The notes: a model not told the origin generated them from the letters alone. DNA of 59,100 nt from Bacilli bacterium (GCA_024408505.1 JAKSUZ010000007.1:1-59100), one strand, 5' to 3'. Counted from the first letter of the stretch, positions 7,318 to 15,365 are shown. Program-made: numbers and translations.

Positions 7318-8940
7318 ATGTTTAGGCTCGTTTTTAGTATGGTATATTATAAAGATAGAAACCCAGTTGACACTATCAACCTAATTAAAACTATTCTTAA
7401 GAAATTAGGAATTGTTATGGTCGAAAAAGAATATAATTCAGGTGTCGCTGGGGTTTTTTCTTTCCGCATAGCAATGAAAAACGCTCCTAGTATCGGGTCT
7501 AATGGTAAAGGAACATCTCGTATCTATGCCTTGGCAAGCGCTTATGCGGAATTTATTGAAAGATTAGCCAATAATATGCTTTTTGCTATCGATTTGTCGA
7601 TGGTGCATAAGGCGTACTATGATTCAATACCTGTAAAATTATCATCTTACGTTAATAGTCCTTTTCTTGGCCCAAAGAAAAATGATCATAAATTTTTACG
7701 TAATTTTAAGGATATTTATAATCATGGTTCTAATGACTGTTACGCAATTCCCTATGAGAGAATTGATAGTAAACAAAAAGAAACATTATTATTTCCCTAC
7801 CCATTTTCTACTCTTTATGGTTCAAATGGTATGGCAGCGGGAAATTCTTTTTATGAAATGAGCGTTCAAGCTATTTCTGAAATATTCGAACGTTATGCTC
7901 TCGATGAGATATTAACAAATAGAAAAAAAGCTTTACTTTATGATAATAAGAAAGTTCTTAAAATTTTTCCTAATCTTAAAACTATATTTAATAGTTTATA
8001 TAAGCGAAAATATCATATTAAAATCTATGATTGTTCAATCGGTTTAGATTTACCCGTTTTTGCGGTAATTGTTTTTGATGAAAATAAAGAAAATTATTCG
8101 GTTTCTTTTGGTGGACACCCAAATGCTGAATTTGCCATTACACGTTGCTTTACCGAAATGTTTCAGGGACTAGAGAATGGTGAACTAAAAAACAACATTC
8201 ATCAAAAAGCTAACAAAATATCTAATTTTAATTTACAGCAAATTTTACATAATGGTTATGGTGTATTTAGTCACTCTTTCTTAAATGTCAAGAAACCGTC
8301 AAAGAATTATAAGTTATTAACTAAAGAATACTCTTCTAACAAAAGTATGTTTAATTACTATTTATCTATTTGCCATAAAAACCGTTTTCCTCTTTATTAT
8401 CGTGATGCATCGTATCTTGGACTTTCAGCCGGCCATTATATCATTCCTGGTTTAAGCATTATGTATCTTCCCGATGATTTTCAATTTCGTTTTTATAAGA
8501 CGTTTGAGAAATATTATCCACTAATCGAAAATTTTATTAATTTAAAAAGAAATGATCAATTAACAATTAACGAATTCTACGAATTCTATTATCGTTCTTC
8601 TCAAGCAGAAGAAGATTCCATATATTCTTCTACTTATGTTGATGATTATCAGGCTAATTTTGCTCTTCTTTTTGCTTTAACTAATGCCATATGCGGTGAT
8701 TATAATCGATCTCATGACTTTCTTTCTTTAGCTTATCAATGTTTACAAATTTCTAAAAAAGATATTAAATCCATTAAGCAAATAGAAAAAATTATTGATA
8801 CCCACAATCAAAATAAAATTAGACAGGCTTTTATCAAAGGGCAATTTAAAAGAGTTAAATTAACTGATAACATTGCAAATATTTATTTTCCTAAATTGTT
8901 AAAAGCGCAAAAAAATTACTATTTAAAAAATAAGCGCTAG
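7318..8940 (+). CDS. YcaO-domain ATP-dependent peptide-modifying enzyme, E. coli YcaO type
   Basis: A 540-residue YcaO protein of the E. coli YcaO architecture. Residues 61-83 (SNGKGTSR, AYAEFIERL) and 170-193 (SNGMAAGNS, ISEIFERY) carry the ATP/Mg-binding glutamates; SFGGHPNAEFAITRCFTEM and the SAGHYIIPGLS block follow. The last 110 residues are helical and TPR-like, as in E. coli YcaO (586 residues). YcaO enzymes use ATP to activate a peptide backbone amide, giving azolines, thioamides or amidines; the E. coli-type branch is linked to S12 methylthiolation. Here the adjacent repeat peptide is the obvious candidate substrate. No dehydrogenase, TfuA or E1-like partner is nearby. There is no ribosome site for 7318; ATG 7339 (MVYYKDRNP) is an equally plausible start. 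Confidence 0.88.
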   Translation: MFRLVFSMVYYKDRNPVDTINLIKTILKKLGIVMVEKEYNSGVAGVFSFRIAMKNAPSIGSNGKGTSRIYALASAYAEFIERLANNMLFAIDLSMVHKAYYDSIPVKLSSYVNSPFLGPKKNDHKFLRNFKDIYNHGSNDCYAIPYERIDSKQKETLLFPYPFSTLYGSNGMAAGNSFYEMSVQAISEIFERYALDEILTNRKKALLYDNKKVLKIFPNLKTIFNSLYKRKYHIKIYDCSIGLDLPVFAVIVFDENKENYSVSFGGHPNAEFAITRCFTEMFQGLENGELKNNIHQKANKISNFNLQQILHNGYGVFSHSFLNVKKPSKNYKLLTKEYSSNKSMFNYYLSICHKNRFPLYYRDASYLGLSAGHYIIPGLSIMYLPDDFQFRFYKTFEKYYPLIENFINLKRNDQLTINEFYEFYYRSSQAEEDSIYSSTYVDDYQANFALLFALTNAICGDYNRSHDFLSLAYQCLQISKKDIKSIKQIEKIIDTHNQNKIRQAFIKGQFKRVKLTDNIANIYFPKLLKAQKNYYLKNKR

Positions 8941-8950
8941 CATTCATTAG

Positions 8951-8978
8951 TTGCGAATTTTAAATTTTCTTTTATACT
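8951..8978 (+). promoter_or_regulatory. Promoter of tRNA-Val
   Basis: TTGCGA (8951-8956) and TATACT (8973-8978) are 16 nt apart and end 15 nt before the tRNA. Confidence 0.6.
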
Positions 8979-8993
8979 ATTCATTAGCGCTCT

Positions 8994-9069
8994 GGGTGTT
9001 TAGCTCAGCTGGGAGAGCATCTGTTTGACGTACAGAAGGTCGGGGGTTCGATCCCCTCAGCACCCACCA
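8994..9069 (+). tRNA. tRNA-Val (anticodon GAC)
   Basis: A 76-nt cloverleaf with acceptor stem GGGTGTT/AGCACCC, D-arm GCTC/GAGC, anticodon stem TCTGT/ACAGA around TTGACGT (anticodon GAC), T-arm GGGGG-TTCGATC-CCCTC, discriminator A and an encoded CCA. Confidence 0.95.
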
Positions 9070-9093
9070 GAAGTAAAAAGAAAATTGGTAATT

Positions 9094-9117
9094 AAAAAAT
9101 TGTCAATTTTTTATTTT
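9094..9117 (+). terminator. AT-only hairpin after tRNA-Val
   Basis: AAAAAATT (9094-9101), loop GTC and AATTTTTT (9105-9112) form an A/T stem with a U-rich tail. Stability is modest, so some read-through to tRNA-Gly is likely. Confidence 0.45.
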
Positions 9118-9144
9118 ATTCGTGTGTATAATATATAAGCGACT

Positions 9145-9218
9145 GCAAGCGTAGTTCAGTGGCAGAACATCAGCTTCCCAAGCTGACTATGCGGGTTCGA
9201 TTCCCGTCGCTTGCTCCA
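9145..9218 (+). tRNA. tRNA-Gly (anticodon CCC)
   Basis: A 74-nt cloverleaf: acceptor GCAAGCG/CGCTTGC, D-arm GTTC/GAAC, anticodon stem TCAGC/GCTGA around TTCCCAA (anticodon CCC), T-loop TTCGATT, discriminator T as usual for bacterial tRNA-Gly, and encoded CCA. TATAAT at 9127-9132 is its -10 box. CCC reads only GGG, a rare codon in AT-rich genomes. Confidence 0.93.
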
Positions 9219-9227
9219 ATTAACTTT

Positions 9228-10661
9228 ATGGACAAAGTAAAAAGAAAATACGGATTATTTACCGGAATTGTACTAGTAGTTGGTACAGTTATTGGGTGCG
9301 GCGTTTTTATTAAGTCTGGCGCAGTACTTAAAGTAACCGGAGGATCTTTACCACTTTCTTTAGTGGCGTGGTTAATTGGTGGACTTATTATGATTGCCGG
9401 TGGCTTTTGCTTTGCGGTGTATGCAACTCGAGTGGAGAAGTTTAACGGGTGCGTAGATTATATTGAATATGCATCTAATCGCTCGGTTGGTTATTACTTT
9501 GGTTATTTTCTAGGAATGATTAATTTTCCCATTGTAACCGCACACGTGGCGTTTGTGGGTGGAAGTTATATCATGGGAGCGTTCTCGGATGATCCTAGTT
9601 TATATAATCTTGACTCGTGGCCGGTTCTAATTATTGCATTGAGTTTGATTACGATTTTCTTTTTGCTTAATTATTTTGCTCCAAAGATTGCTCATAAGTT
9701 CCAGGTTTCGGTTTTATTTGTTAAAGTCGCACCGCTTATTATGGTGGTGATTGCGGGATTATTCGCTAAATTCTTTATTAACGGCGGAGGAATTGGTCAA
9801 GCTTTTATTAATCCGGCTAATCCAGAAGATGTAGTTGTTAATTTCGGTGAAGCTATTAAGATTACTTCTTTTGCCTATGATGGTTGGATTTGCGTGGCTG
9901 CTTTTAATGCTGAATTTAAAGATAGTAAAAAGACTTTACCAAAAGCGATTATTTTAGGTACAGCAGCGGTTGTAGTTTTCTATATGCTCTATTTTATTGG
10001 TGCTTCAAGTATTGCCACTAATCAAAGTTTAGTGGAGGCCGCAAGCGGGAACTTAGGGATATTTGCCGCAGCCACCGTGTTTAATAAAATGATGGGTCAA
10101 GCGGGTGTAATTATTTCATTAGTTTTAATTTTTGGCTCTTGTATGGGTAGTACCAATGTTATGATATTAACCACTTCTAGAACTTTAATTGCATTAGGTT
10201 ATCGTGGCGAAGGTTTTATTCCTAAGAGAATGGCGAAACCTAGAGGCGATGATTTCACCTTAACTCCATATATGTCTACTTTTATAATTACGATGTTTTT
10301 CGCGATTGTTTGGTATTTAGCATTTAGAGGCGATATTCCATTCTTTAATTATCTAATTGATATGGATACGATTGTATGTTCATTAGTGTATGGCGGATAT
10401 GTTGTAGTTTATATCTATATCATCAAAAACTTTAAAAATGAAAATGTGTTAAAACGCTATATAATGCCGATTATTTCAATTTTAGGATCATTCTTCTTTG
10501 TCTTTTGTGGAACCGGTTTATACCAATTAGTGGTTGATGGCGATGTTAATCCATTGATTAACTTTAGTTGTTTCCTAGCGTTATCAGTTGCGGTATACGC
10601 TCCAGGAATTTACGTATATTACAAGAACGGTCAAAATAAATTGCCGGCAAATGTTATATAA
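9228..10661 (+). CDS. APC-family amino acid permease
   Basis: 477 residues from the ATG at 9228 (the open frame extends back into the tRNA, which cannot be coding). The N-terminus GIVLVVGTVIGCGVFIKSG is the consensus first segment of APC superfamily permeases, and about 12 hydrophobic segments follow, with SFAYDGW in the middle, typical of LAT/AGT-type amino acid exchangers or cation symporters. It should bring amino acids across the cytoplasmic membrane. The ATG is only 9 nt after the tRNA-Gly CCA end, with no ribosome site, so the mRNA probably arises by processing of a tRNA-mRNA transcript. The substrate cannot be assigned. Confidence 0.88.
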   Translation: MDKVKRKYGLFTGIVLVVGTVIGCGVFIKSGAVLKVTGGSLPLSLVAWLIGGLIMIAGGFCFAVYATRVEKFNGCVDYIEYASNRSVGYYFGYFLGMINFPIVTAHVAFVGGSYIMGAFSDDPSLYNLDSWPVLIIALSLITIFFLLNYFAPKIAHKFQVSVLFVKVAPLIMVVIAGLFAKFFINGGGIGQAFINPANPEDVVVNFGEAIKITSFAYDGWICVAAFNAEFKDSKKTLPKAIILGTAAVVVFYMLYFIGASSIATNQSLVEAASGNLGIFAAATVFNKMMGQAGVIISLVLIFGSCMGSTNVMILTTSRTLIALGYRGEGFIPKRMAKPRGDDFTLTPYMSTFIITMFFAIVWYLAFRGDIPFFNYLIDMDTIVCSLVYGGYVVVYIYIIKNFKNENVLKRYIMPIISILGSFFFVFCGTGLYQLVVDGDVNPLINFSCFLALSVAVYAPGIYVYYKNGQNKLPANVI

Positions 10662-10670
10662 TATATAGGT
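10657..10670 (+). promoter_or_regulatory. -10 box for a leaderless PAP2 gene
   Basis: TATAAT (10657-10662) overlaps the stop codon of the permease and lies 8 nt before the ATG at 10671, so transcription would start at the first codon. No Shine-Dalgarno is present and no good -35 is visible. Confidence 0.5.
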
Positions 10671-11546
10671 ATGAAAAATCGTTATTTATTTATTCCAGCA
10701 GGTGTGGTTGTTTTAACTCTACTCATTGTTGGTAGTTTATGCGATTTAACGATTGCTCGAGGTATATATTGGGCGGATAATGGCTTCTCACACTTTATGG
10801 CTGGGTTTGCCATGTTACCACTCGCGGAATGTTCAGGTTTCATTCTAGGAACTTTGTTTAAAATGGTTACTAATCATGAATACAAAAAGAAATGGCAAAA
10901 CATTCTTTTAACTGTTATTAGTTTTGCCGCCTTAATTGGCGGAGGTTTCTTCTTTGGAACTCATTTTACTAGTTACCATGCATATAATTTAAGTAAATGG
11001 TATGCGATTATCTTCGGTGCGATTATGATAGTACCTGGTTATATTGCGGGTTATTTCTTATATGATAAGATGGATCATAAGAATTTAATTAAGACTTATA
11101 TATTAATCGGTGTATCAATTCTATTTATGGTAGCCTTTATTGAAGTAACTAAAATCATTTTCCCGCGTCTCCGTTATACTTCAATTGTAAAAATCGGCGA
11201 TGATAGTTTATTTCGTCCTTGGTATTTAACTGATTTTTCGCTTAACAAAGAATTCGTAAAAGCCCACGATTTAGTTGATAACGAAGAAATTAAATCTTTT
11301 CCAAGTGGGCATTCTCAAGCAGCGTTTGCTACTGCTTTTGCGGTGATGTTCATTCCTAAATTATTCCCTAAATTTAAAGGTAAAGAAGTTTACTTCTTTT
11401 ACGGAGGATTTGTTTACTTCTTAATTATCGCCTTATCGCGTATGTTAATAGGCGCGCACTATTTGTCGGACACAATGTTTGCGGGAACAATTGCTCTACT
11501 TGTATATTTCATCAGTAATGAGATATACTTAAGAAAGATATTATAG
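10671..11546 (+). CDS. PAP2-superfamily membrane phosphatase
   Basis: A 291-residue integral membrane protein with about seven hydrophobic segments and the three phosphatase motifs of the PAP2 family: K-x6-R (KIIFPRLR), PSGH (SFPSGHSQAA) and SRx5HxxxD (SRMLIGAHYLSD). These dephosphorylate phosphatidic acid, phosphatidylglycerol phosphate or undecaprenyl pyrophosphate on the outer face of the membrane. In the first motif the usual final proline is replaced by tyrosine. It follows the permease and precedes a small membrane protein with an AGGAGG site, suggesting an envelope-related operon. The lipid substrate is not known. Confidence 0.87.
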   Translation: MKNRYLFIPAGVVVLTLLIVGSLCDLTIARGIYWADNGFSHFMAGFAMLPLAECSGFILGTLFKMVTNHEYKKKWQNILLTVISFAALIGGGFFFGTHFTSYHAYNLSKWYAIIFGAIMIVPGYIAGYFLYDKMDHKNLIKTYILIGVSILFMVAFIEVTKIIFPRLRYTSIVKIGDDSLFRPWYLTDFSLNKEFVKAHDLVDNEEIKSFPSGHSQAAFATAFAVMFIPKLFPKFKGKEVYFFYGGFVYFLIIALSRMLIGAHYLSDTMFAGTIALLVYFISNEIYLRKIL

Positions 11547-11556
11547 GAGGTCTTTT

Positions 11557-11922
11557 ATGATTAGAGGTCTTGGTCGAATCATGCTTATAGGCGTTGGCGC
11601 CTTTATGCTAGTCACCGGTATTTTATTCATGCTAGATATCACATTTAGCATCGACAATCTTAGCAATATCCTTTATGGTATTGTTCTTATTTTGGCTGGT
11701 TTATCCGCTGCCTTTGCTGGTATAAAAGGAGAAGGTGGATTCTGGTTTACGATTTTTAGCTTAGTAATGATTGGTTTAGTAATTTACTATGCCGTTGCTA
11801 ATAAAGATCATTTCTCACCATTTACTTGGGAATATTTAGGTAAATTTATCCTTAGCTTAATCTGCCAAATTCTCTATGCATTAGGCTTCATCTTCTTAAA
11901 GATCGGCAAGAAGAAAAAGTAA
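11557..11922 (+). CDS. Small four-helix membrane protein of unknown function
   Basis: 121 residues, almost entirely hydrophobic, with four predicted membrane segments (about 7-26, 34-56, 61-80 and 92-115) and a basic tail KIGKKKK. A strong AGGAGG lies 7-12 nt before the ATG. It is 10 bp downstream of the PAP2 phosphatase and probably co-transcribed. I recognise no family; the short size and composition resemble small membrane-integrity proteins, but no function can be given. Confidence 0.75.
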   Translation: MIRGLGRIMLIGVGAFMLVTGILFMLDITFSIDNLSNILYGIVLILAGLSAAFAGIKGEGGFWFTIFSLVMIGLVIYYAVANKDHFSPFTWEYLGKFILSLICQILYALGFIFLKIGKKKK

Positions 11923-11935
11923 TTAATAATTAATT

Positions 11936-12742
11936 ATGAAATATATTCACATCAATCTAAAATCTTTTTATGCTGGAATTCTTTCTAGTGATGTTTATTT
12001 AAATGGTTTTATTTATGATGGTAGTTTTGAATATCCGAACACAAGAAGAAATGGAATATTAATTCTTCCTGGTGGTGGATATGAATTTGTTAGTTACCGC
12101 GAGAAAGATCCAGTGATGCATCGTTTTAGTAGTCTAGGATACAATTCTTTTAGCTTAGACTATAGTTGTCATACGATGTATCCAGTGCCTCACTTAGAAT
12201 TAATGTGTGCACTTCATTATTTAAATACTCACGCTGATGAATTAGGAATCATTCCTAAAAAGATTAGCTTAGTCGGATTTAGTGCAGGTGGTCATTTAGC
12301 GTGTTCGTATGCTGGTATATATAAAGAACTTAATAAATTTGATGACATTAGTTTAATTAAACCATTCGCATTAGTGCTTGCTTATCCAGTAGTTTCATTA
12401 ATTAAAACCGATAACCCACAGTGTGTAAAAAATATTTCTGAGTTTGATGATAAATTAATGCATCTATTAAGCGCTGATGAGCACATTAGTAAAGATTATC
12501 CACCCACATTTATGTGGACAACCGCGAATGATGAATTAGTTAATCCAAATAATACCATTTGGTTACGTGATGCATTAAGAAAGAAAAAAGTTAAGAATAA
12601 GTGTATGATTTATAGTAGTGGTCCCCATGGATTAGCTTTAGCTAATGAAGCAACTAGCAACCATGATCCAAAATTTGAAAACGAAAAAATTAGTCAATGG
12701 CCACTTCTAGCGCACAAATTTATTAAATCGATTAAGGAGTAA
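11936..12742 (+). CDS. Alpha/beta hydrolase, acetyl-esterase-like
   Basis: 268 residues with the fold of small carboxyl/acetyl-xylan esterases. The oxyanion-hole block LILPGGGY replaces HGGG, the nucleophile elbow is GFSAGGH, the acid is probably the Asp in TTANDELV, and the His is in GPHGLAL near the C-terminus. It has no signal peptide, so it should deacetylate imported sugars or small esters in the cytosol. There is no ribosome site before the ATG and only an AT-rich 13-bp gap to the previous gene. The substrate is unknown, but the sugar-rich window supports a role with acetylated sugars. Confidence 0.82.
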   Translation: MKYIHINLKSFYAGILSSDVYLNGFIYDGSFEYPNTRRNGILILPGGGYEFVSYREKDPVMHRFSSLGYNSFSLDYSCHTMYPVPHLELMCALHYLNTHADELGIIPKKISLVGFSAGGHLACSYAGIYKELNKFDDISLIKPFALVLAYPVVSLIKTDNPQCVKNISEFDDKLMHLLSADEHISKDYPPTFMWTTANDELVNPNNTIWLRDALRKKKVKNKCMIYSSGPHGLALANEATSNHDPKFENEKISQWPLLAHKFIKSIKE

Positions 12743-12744
12743 TT

Positions 12745-12996
12745 ATGGAATTTAAATATGATACCCAATGCCTAATAGAAGGTAAAAATCTTCCTAGCGA
12801 AGATGTTATTAATGAATACATTAAAACACATATTAAAGGTGATTCTTTACTTGCGGTCGGTGATGAAACTTTAATTAAGATTCATTATCACACGAATGAA
12901 CCATGGCAAGTAATTGCCTATGCCGCTAGTCTTGGCGAGGTTTATGATGTTGTTATTGAAAACATGGAACGCCAAGCAAAAGGTCTTAAAGGCTAA
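12745..12996 (+). CDS. Free-standing FakA middle-domain-like protein
   Basis: 83 residues that match the domain joining kinase and C-terminal parts of FakA (fatty acid kinase, YloV/DAK-like). Recognisable are YDTQCLIEG (FakA: Y-C-T-E-F-L-I-x-G), GDSLLAVGDETLIKIHYHTNEPWQVI and the closing VIENMERQ. In FakA this domain contacts the FakB fatty-acid carrier. Here it stands alone, with neither the kinase domain nor the C-terminal domain. The start has AAGGAG upstream and the gene overlaps the next by one base. It may be a stray domain or a regulator that binds FakB; function is inference. Confidence 0.7.
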   Translation: MEFKYDTQCLIEGKNLPSEDVINEYIKTHIKGDSLLAVGDETLIKIHYHTNEPWQVIAYAASLGEVYDVVIENMERQAKGLKG

Positions 12997-13910
12997 TGGA
13001 TTTAAAGAAACTATTAAACGAACATAAATATAGTGAAATTCTTTCGTTAACGAATAATAAGGAAGATGCGGATTCTATTTCTTATCGTATATCTGCTTAT
13101 ATTGGTCTAAGTAATTATAAAGAAGCGCTTAAAGAAATTAAGATTCATAATGATCTTCTTTATAAGAAGAATCCACTCGCAACGATGAATCTTCATCTAG
13201 AGCTTCTTCTTGAATTAAAGATGTATGCGGAAGCAATTAGCATGCATCACGAATATAGTGAAAGGCCTTATATCTCTCAACAAGTAGAAGAATTTTTACG
13301 AGAAGTTCCCAATAAAATAATTAAAAGTCAAAAAAGGAACGAGGCTCAAGATTTATTCTTAGATGAAGAAAAAGTAAATGAATTATTTATTAAGAGTAAA
13401 GACGAAGCTTTACTCACTAATGCAATTTATCATTTAAAGAAATTAGAATTATCACCATATCTAAATTCACTTGCGAATTTACTTAAACGAGTAGATGTTA
13501 GTGATGATATTAAAACTCTTGCCTTACTTATTATGGTAATGAAGAAAGTGAATAAAGATATCGTGATTATAAAGAATAAAAAGGAATTTAAGATTAATCC
13601 AGTTAAACTCGAGGCGCCTTATGCGATGAAACAATATAAGGAAATCATGGAATTAATTGTTAAATTAAGTAAAGATCCTACCATTGAAAGCGTAGCGAGT
13701 AATTTATTTAATCAATATGTATTAATTTCCTTTCCTGGTTTAATATTTAACGATACATCTAAAAAGATGTCAGTCGCATTTATCGCTTTAGCGAAACGGT
13801 ACTTAAAAGAAGAAAACGCGGTGAATGAAGTAATAAAAGATCATAACGAAAGTGTAAGCGAAATAAATGCGCTAATGAATCTTTATCAAAACAAAATTGA
13901 ACACAAATAA
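12996..13910 (+). CDS. Helical repeat protein of unknown function
   Basis: 304 residues, hydrophilic, predicted almost wholly helical, with TPR-like pairs such as DADSISYRISAYIGLSNYKEA and MNLHLELLLELKMYAEAISMH in the first 90 residues. No signal peptide, membrane segment or catalytic motif. Its ATG overlaps the stop codon of the FakA-like gene, so the two are translationally coupled and may work together. I do not recognise the family; a scaffold or adaptor role is a guess from TPR-like helices. It ends just before the tig promoter. Confidence 0.65.
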   Translation: MDLKKLLNEHKYSEILSLTNNKEDADSISYRISAYIGLSNYKEALKEIKIHNDLLYKKNPLATMNLHLELLLELKMYAEAISMHHEYSERPYISQQVEEFLREVPNKIIKSQKRNEAQDLFLDEEKVNELFIKSKDEALLTNAIYHLKKLELSPYLNSLANLLKRVDVSDDIKTLALLIMVMKKVNKDIVIIKNKKEFKINPVKLEAPYAMKQYKEIMELIVKLSKDPTIESVASNLFNQYVLISFPGLIFNDTSKKMSVAFIALAKRYLKEENAVNEVIKDHNESVSEINALMNLYQNKIEHK

Positions 13911-13917
13911 AAAGATT

Positions 13918-13944
13918 TTGGCACTTTTCTCTTGACAGTGCTAA
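13918..13944 (+). promoter_or_regulatory. CIRCE operator (HrcA binding site)
   Basis: TTGGCACTT (13918-13926), a 9-nt spacer and CAGTGCTAA (13936-13944) match the CIRCE consensus TTAGCACTC-N9-GAGTGCTAA at 7/9 and 8/9 positions. It overlaps the -35 hexamer of the tig promoter, the right place for repression by HrcA until heat shock. Confidence 0.85.
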
Positions 13945-13960
13945 AAGTTACTCATATAAT
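13932..13960 (+). promoter_or_regulatory. Promoter of the tig-lon operon
   Basis: Consensus TTGACA (13932-13937) and TATAAT (13955-13960) with a 17-nt spacer: the best sigma-A promoter in the window. The 5' leader of about 113 nt holds a TTGGCA/TGCCAA hairpin (about 13965-13992) and an AAAGGAG ribosome site. Confidence 0.9.
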
Positions 13961-14079
13961 GTTATTGGCAATCTTAAAGAAGGACTGCCAAAGTAATAAG
14001 TTTATATTATATATAACTTGAAACTAAATTAAGAGTAATATATAGTTTAATAACTTGACTATTCATAAAGGAGAATAAT

Positions 14080-15354
14080 ATGAAATCAACCGTAAAAAGC
14101 ATCAATGAAACTAAGTTTGAAGTAACTTGTGAAGTTGAAGAAAAAGCATGGAAAGATGCTCAAGAAAAAGCCAGAAAGAAGCTTTATGAAAAATTAGAAA
14201 TCAAAGGATTCCGCAAGGGACATGTGCCTGAGAATATCGCTAAGAAATATGTAAATGAAGGCGAAGTTTTTAATGAAGCGATTAATATTGTCCTTCCTGA
14301 TACATTCGCTCATGCGATGGAAGATAATAAGTTACGTCCATTAATTCAACCTCAAGTAAATGTTGAGAAGTTTTCAACTTCTTCATTAACTTTAAAGTTT
14401 ACTGTGATCACTGCTCCAAAAGTTACATTAGGTAACTATAAAGGCATTAAGATTAGCAAGAAAGAAGTTAAAGTTACTGACAAAGATGTTGATGATGAGA
14501 TTAAACAATTATTGGATCAAAATGCTGAATTAGTCCTAAAAGAAGGCGCGGCCAAGAAAGGCGACACCGTAATTTTAGACTTTGAAGGTTTCGTAGATGG
14601 CAAACCATTCGAAGGTGGTAAAGCCGAAAATTATGAACTTGCTTTAGGTAGTGGTCAATTTATTCCAGGCTTTGAAGATCAACTCATCGGTCTAAAGAAA
14701 GATGATAAGAAAGATGTTAAAGTGACTTTCCCTAAAGATTATGTAGAAAATTTAAAAGGTAAAGACGCTACTTTTAAATGCGTTATTCACGAAGTGAAAG
14801 AAAAGAAAGTTCCCGCACTTAATGATGACACCGTTAAAGAACTTAAGCTTCCAAACGTGAAAACGGTTGCGGAACTTAAAGCCAGTAAACACAATGAAAT
14901 TGAAAGACGCAAGAAAGGTGAAGTTGAAAGTGCCTATTATAATGATTTAGTGGATGCGATTGTCAAGAATGCAAAAGTAGCAGTTGCTGACGAAATCATT
15001 AATGAAGAAGTTAAGAATATGAAGAATAACTTAACCCAGCGTATTGAGCAAAACGGCTTAAAATTTGATCAATATTTACAAATTACTGGTCAAAAACTTG
15101 AAGATCTTGAAAAGAAGATGAAAGTTGATGCCGAAAAGAATATTAAAGCTTATCTTGTTTTAGAAGAAATTAGTGCGAAAGAAAAGATTACCGTGACGGA
15201 TAGTGACTTACAAGCTGAATATAAACACTTCGCTGATTTATATAAGATGGAAGTGAAGAAAGTGGAAGAAATCTTTAGTAAAGATATCAATTCACTTAAG
15301 AACCAAATCGCAAGTCGCAAGTTACACGATAAGTTAGTTGAATTAAATAAATAA
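14080..15354 (+). CDS. tig: Trigger factor, ribosome-associated peptidyl-prolyl isomerase chaperone
   Basis: 424 residues, the normal length. The N-terminal ribosome-binding domain contains the signature GFRKGHVPENIAKKY (G-F-R-x-G-x-x-P). The FKBP-type isomerase domain begins near residue 160 (GDTVILDFEGFVDGKPFEGGKAENYELALGSG), and the C-terminal half is the helical chaperone part. It binds at the nascent-chain exit tunnel and shields new proteins. It is first in an operon with lon (11-bp gap, AAGGAG for lon) behind a CIRCE-controlled promoter, so it is likely heat-inducible and repressed by HrcA. Confidence 0.96.
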   Translation: MKSTVKSINETKFEVTCEVEEKAWKDAQEKARKKLYEKLEIKGFRKGHVPENIAKKYVNEGEVFNEAINIVLPDTFAHAMEDNKLRPLIQPQVNVEKFSTSSLTLKFTVITAPKVTLGNYKGIKISKKEVKVTDKDVDDEIKQLLDQNAELVLKEGAAKKGDTVILDFEGFVDGKPFEGGKAENYELALGSGQFIPGFEDQLIGLKKDDKKDVKVTFPKDYVENLKGKDATFKCVIHEVKEKKVPALNDDTVKELKLPNVKTVAELKASKHNEIERRKKGEVESAYYNDLVDAIVKNAKVAVADEIINEEVKNMKNNLTQRIEQNGLKFDQYLQITGQKLEDLEKKMKVDAEKNIKAYLVLEEISAKEKITVTDSDLQAEYKHFADLYKMEVKKVEEIFSKDINSLKNQIASRKLHDKLVELNK

Positions 15355-15365
15355 GGAGCGCGTTT

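Noticed and set aside
9159-9227. Permease start inside tRNA-Gly
   Set aside because: The first 23 residues would be encoded by the tRNA; homology starts at the ATG at 9228.
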